This document shows positions 6,395 to 6,436 of a stretch of 6,436 bases of DNA, one piece after another (position 1 is the stretch's first letter; each line of letters starts with the position of its first letter). A model generated the notes under the pieces. That model saw only the letters and a list, made by a program, of their open reading frames with translations, had not been told where the DNA came from and searched no databases. The stretch comes from Promethearchaeota archaeon (GTDB taxonomy: Archaea > Asgardarchaeota > Lokiarchaeia > Sigynarchaeales > SOKP01), in NCBI GenBank assembly GCA_019057735.1, contig JAHLWV010000130.1, positions 1-6,436 on the forward strand, written 5' to 3'. Made by a program: the position numbers and the translations under genes.

Positions 6395-6403
6395 TTTTAT
6401 AAT

Positions 6404-6410
6404 CTCCTTT
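6404..6410 (-). promoter_or_regulatory. Ribosome binding site of the sugar-binding protein gene
   Basis: On the minus strand this reads AAAGGAG, 9 bases before the ATG at 6392-6394. It fixes the start of the binding protein at the beginning of its signal peptide. The 42 bases between this gene and the window end are very AT-rich. They show no complete promoter, which must lie further upstream, outside the window. Confidence 0.8.
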
Positions 6411-6436
6411 AGATTATTTTATTTTTTCGTAAAACA

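Overview
The window is a single co-directional block: every convincing gene lies on the minus strand, so transcription runs from high to low coordinates. Six genes are packed together: a periplasmic or extracellular sugar-binding protein (5096-6394), two MalF/MalG-type ABC permeases (4123-5019 and 3246-4082), a TIM-barrel sugar isomerase/epimerase (2156-3013) and two Gfo/Idh/MocA-family NAD(P)-dependent sugar oxidoreductases (1195-2166 and 166-1176). Most have a clear AGGAG-type ribosome binding site about 9-10 bases before the start. No RNA gene, CRISPR array, insertion sequence or integrase is visible.

The organism is an AT-rich bacterium using strong Gram-positive-style Shine-Dalgarno sites. 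The binding protein has a Sec signal peptide ending in an Ala-rich type I cleavage region and no lipobox. That suits a diderm or a lineage such as Thermotogota, Halanaerobiales or Atribacterota better than a typical monoderm Bacillota, where these proteins are usually lipoproteins. The taxon cannot be fixed from this window.

Layout in transcription order: 42 bases of leader; the binding protein; a 76-base gap holding a perfect 19-bp inverted repeat, probably an RNA hairpin that sets the binding protein : permease ratio; permease 1; a 40-base gap; permease 2; a 232-base gap with a possible 43-codon small ORF or gene fossil; the epimerase; the first oxidoreductase, coupled to the epimerase stop codon; an 18-base gap; the second oxidoreductase; and about 165 bases of flank with no convincing gene. 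The ATP-binding subunit and any regulator are absent, so the ATPase is presumably a shared MsmK/UgpC-type protein encoded elsewhere.

Taken together, the operon imports a carbohydrate (monosaccharide, glycoside or small oligosaccharide) and modifies it by redox chemistry. Two dehydrogenases flanking one epimerase-fold enzyme fit an 'oxidise, rearrange, re-reduce' scheme. The closest precedents I know are the E. coli ycjN-O-P-Q-R-S order (3-keto-guloside/glucoside interconversion) and levoglucosan-type pathways that pair Gfo/Idh enzymes with TIM-barrel proteins. The actual substrate cannot be read from the sequence.
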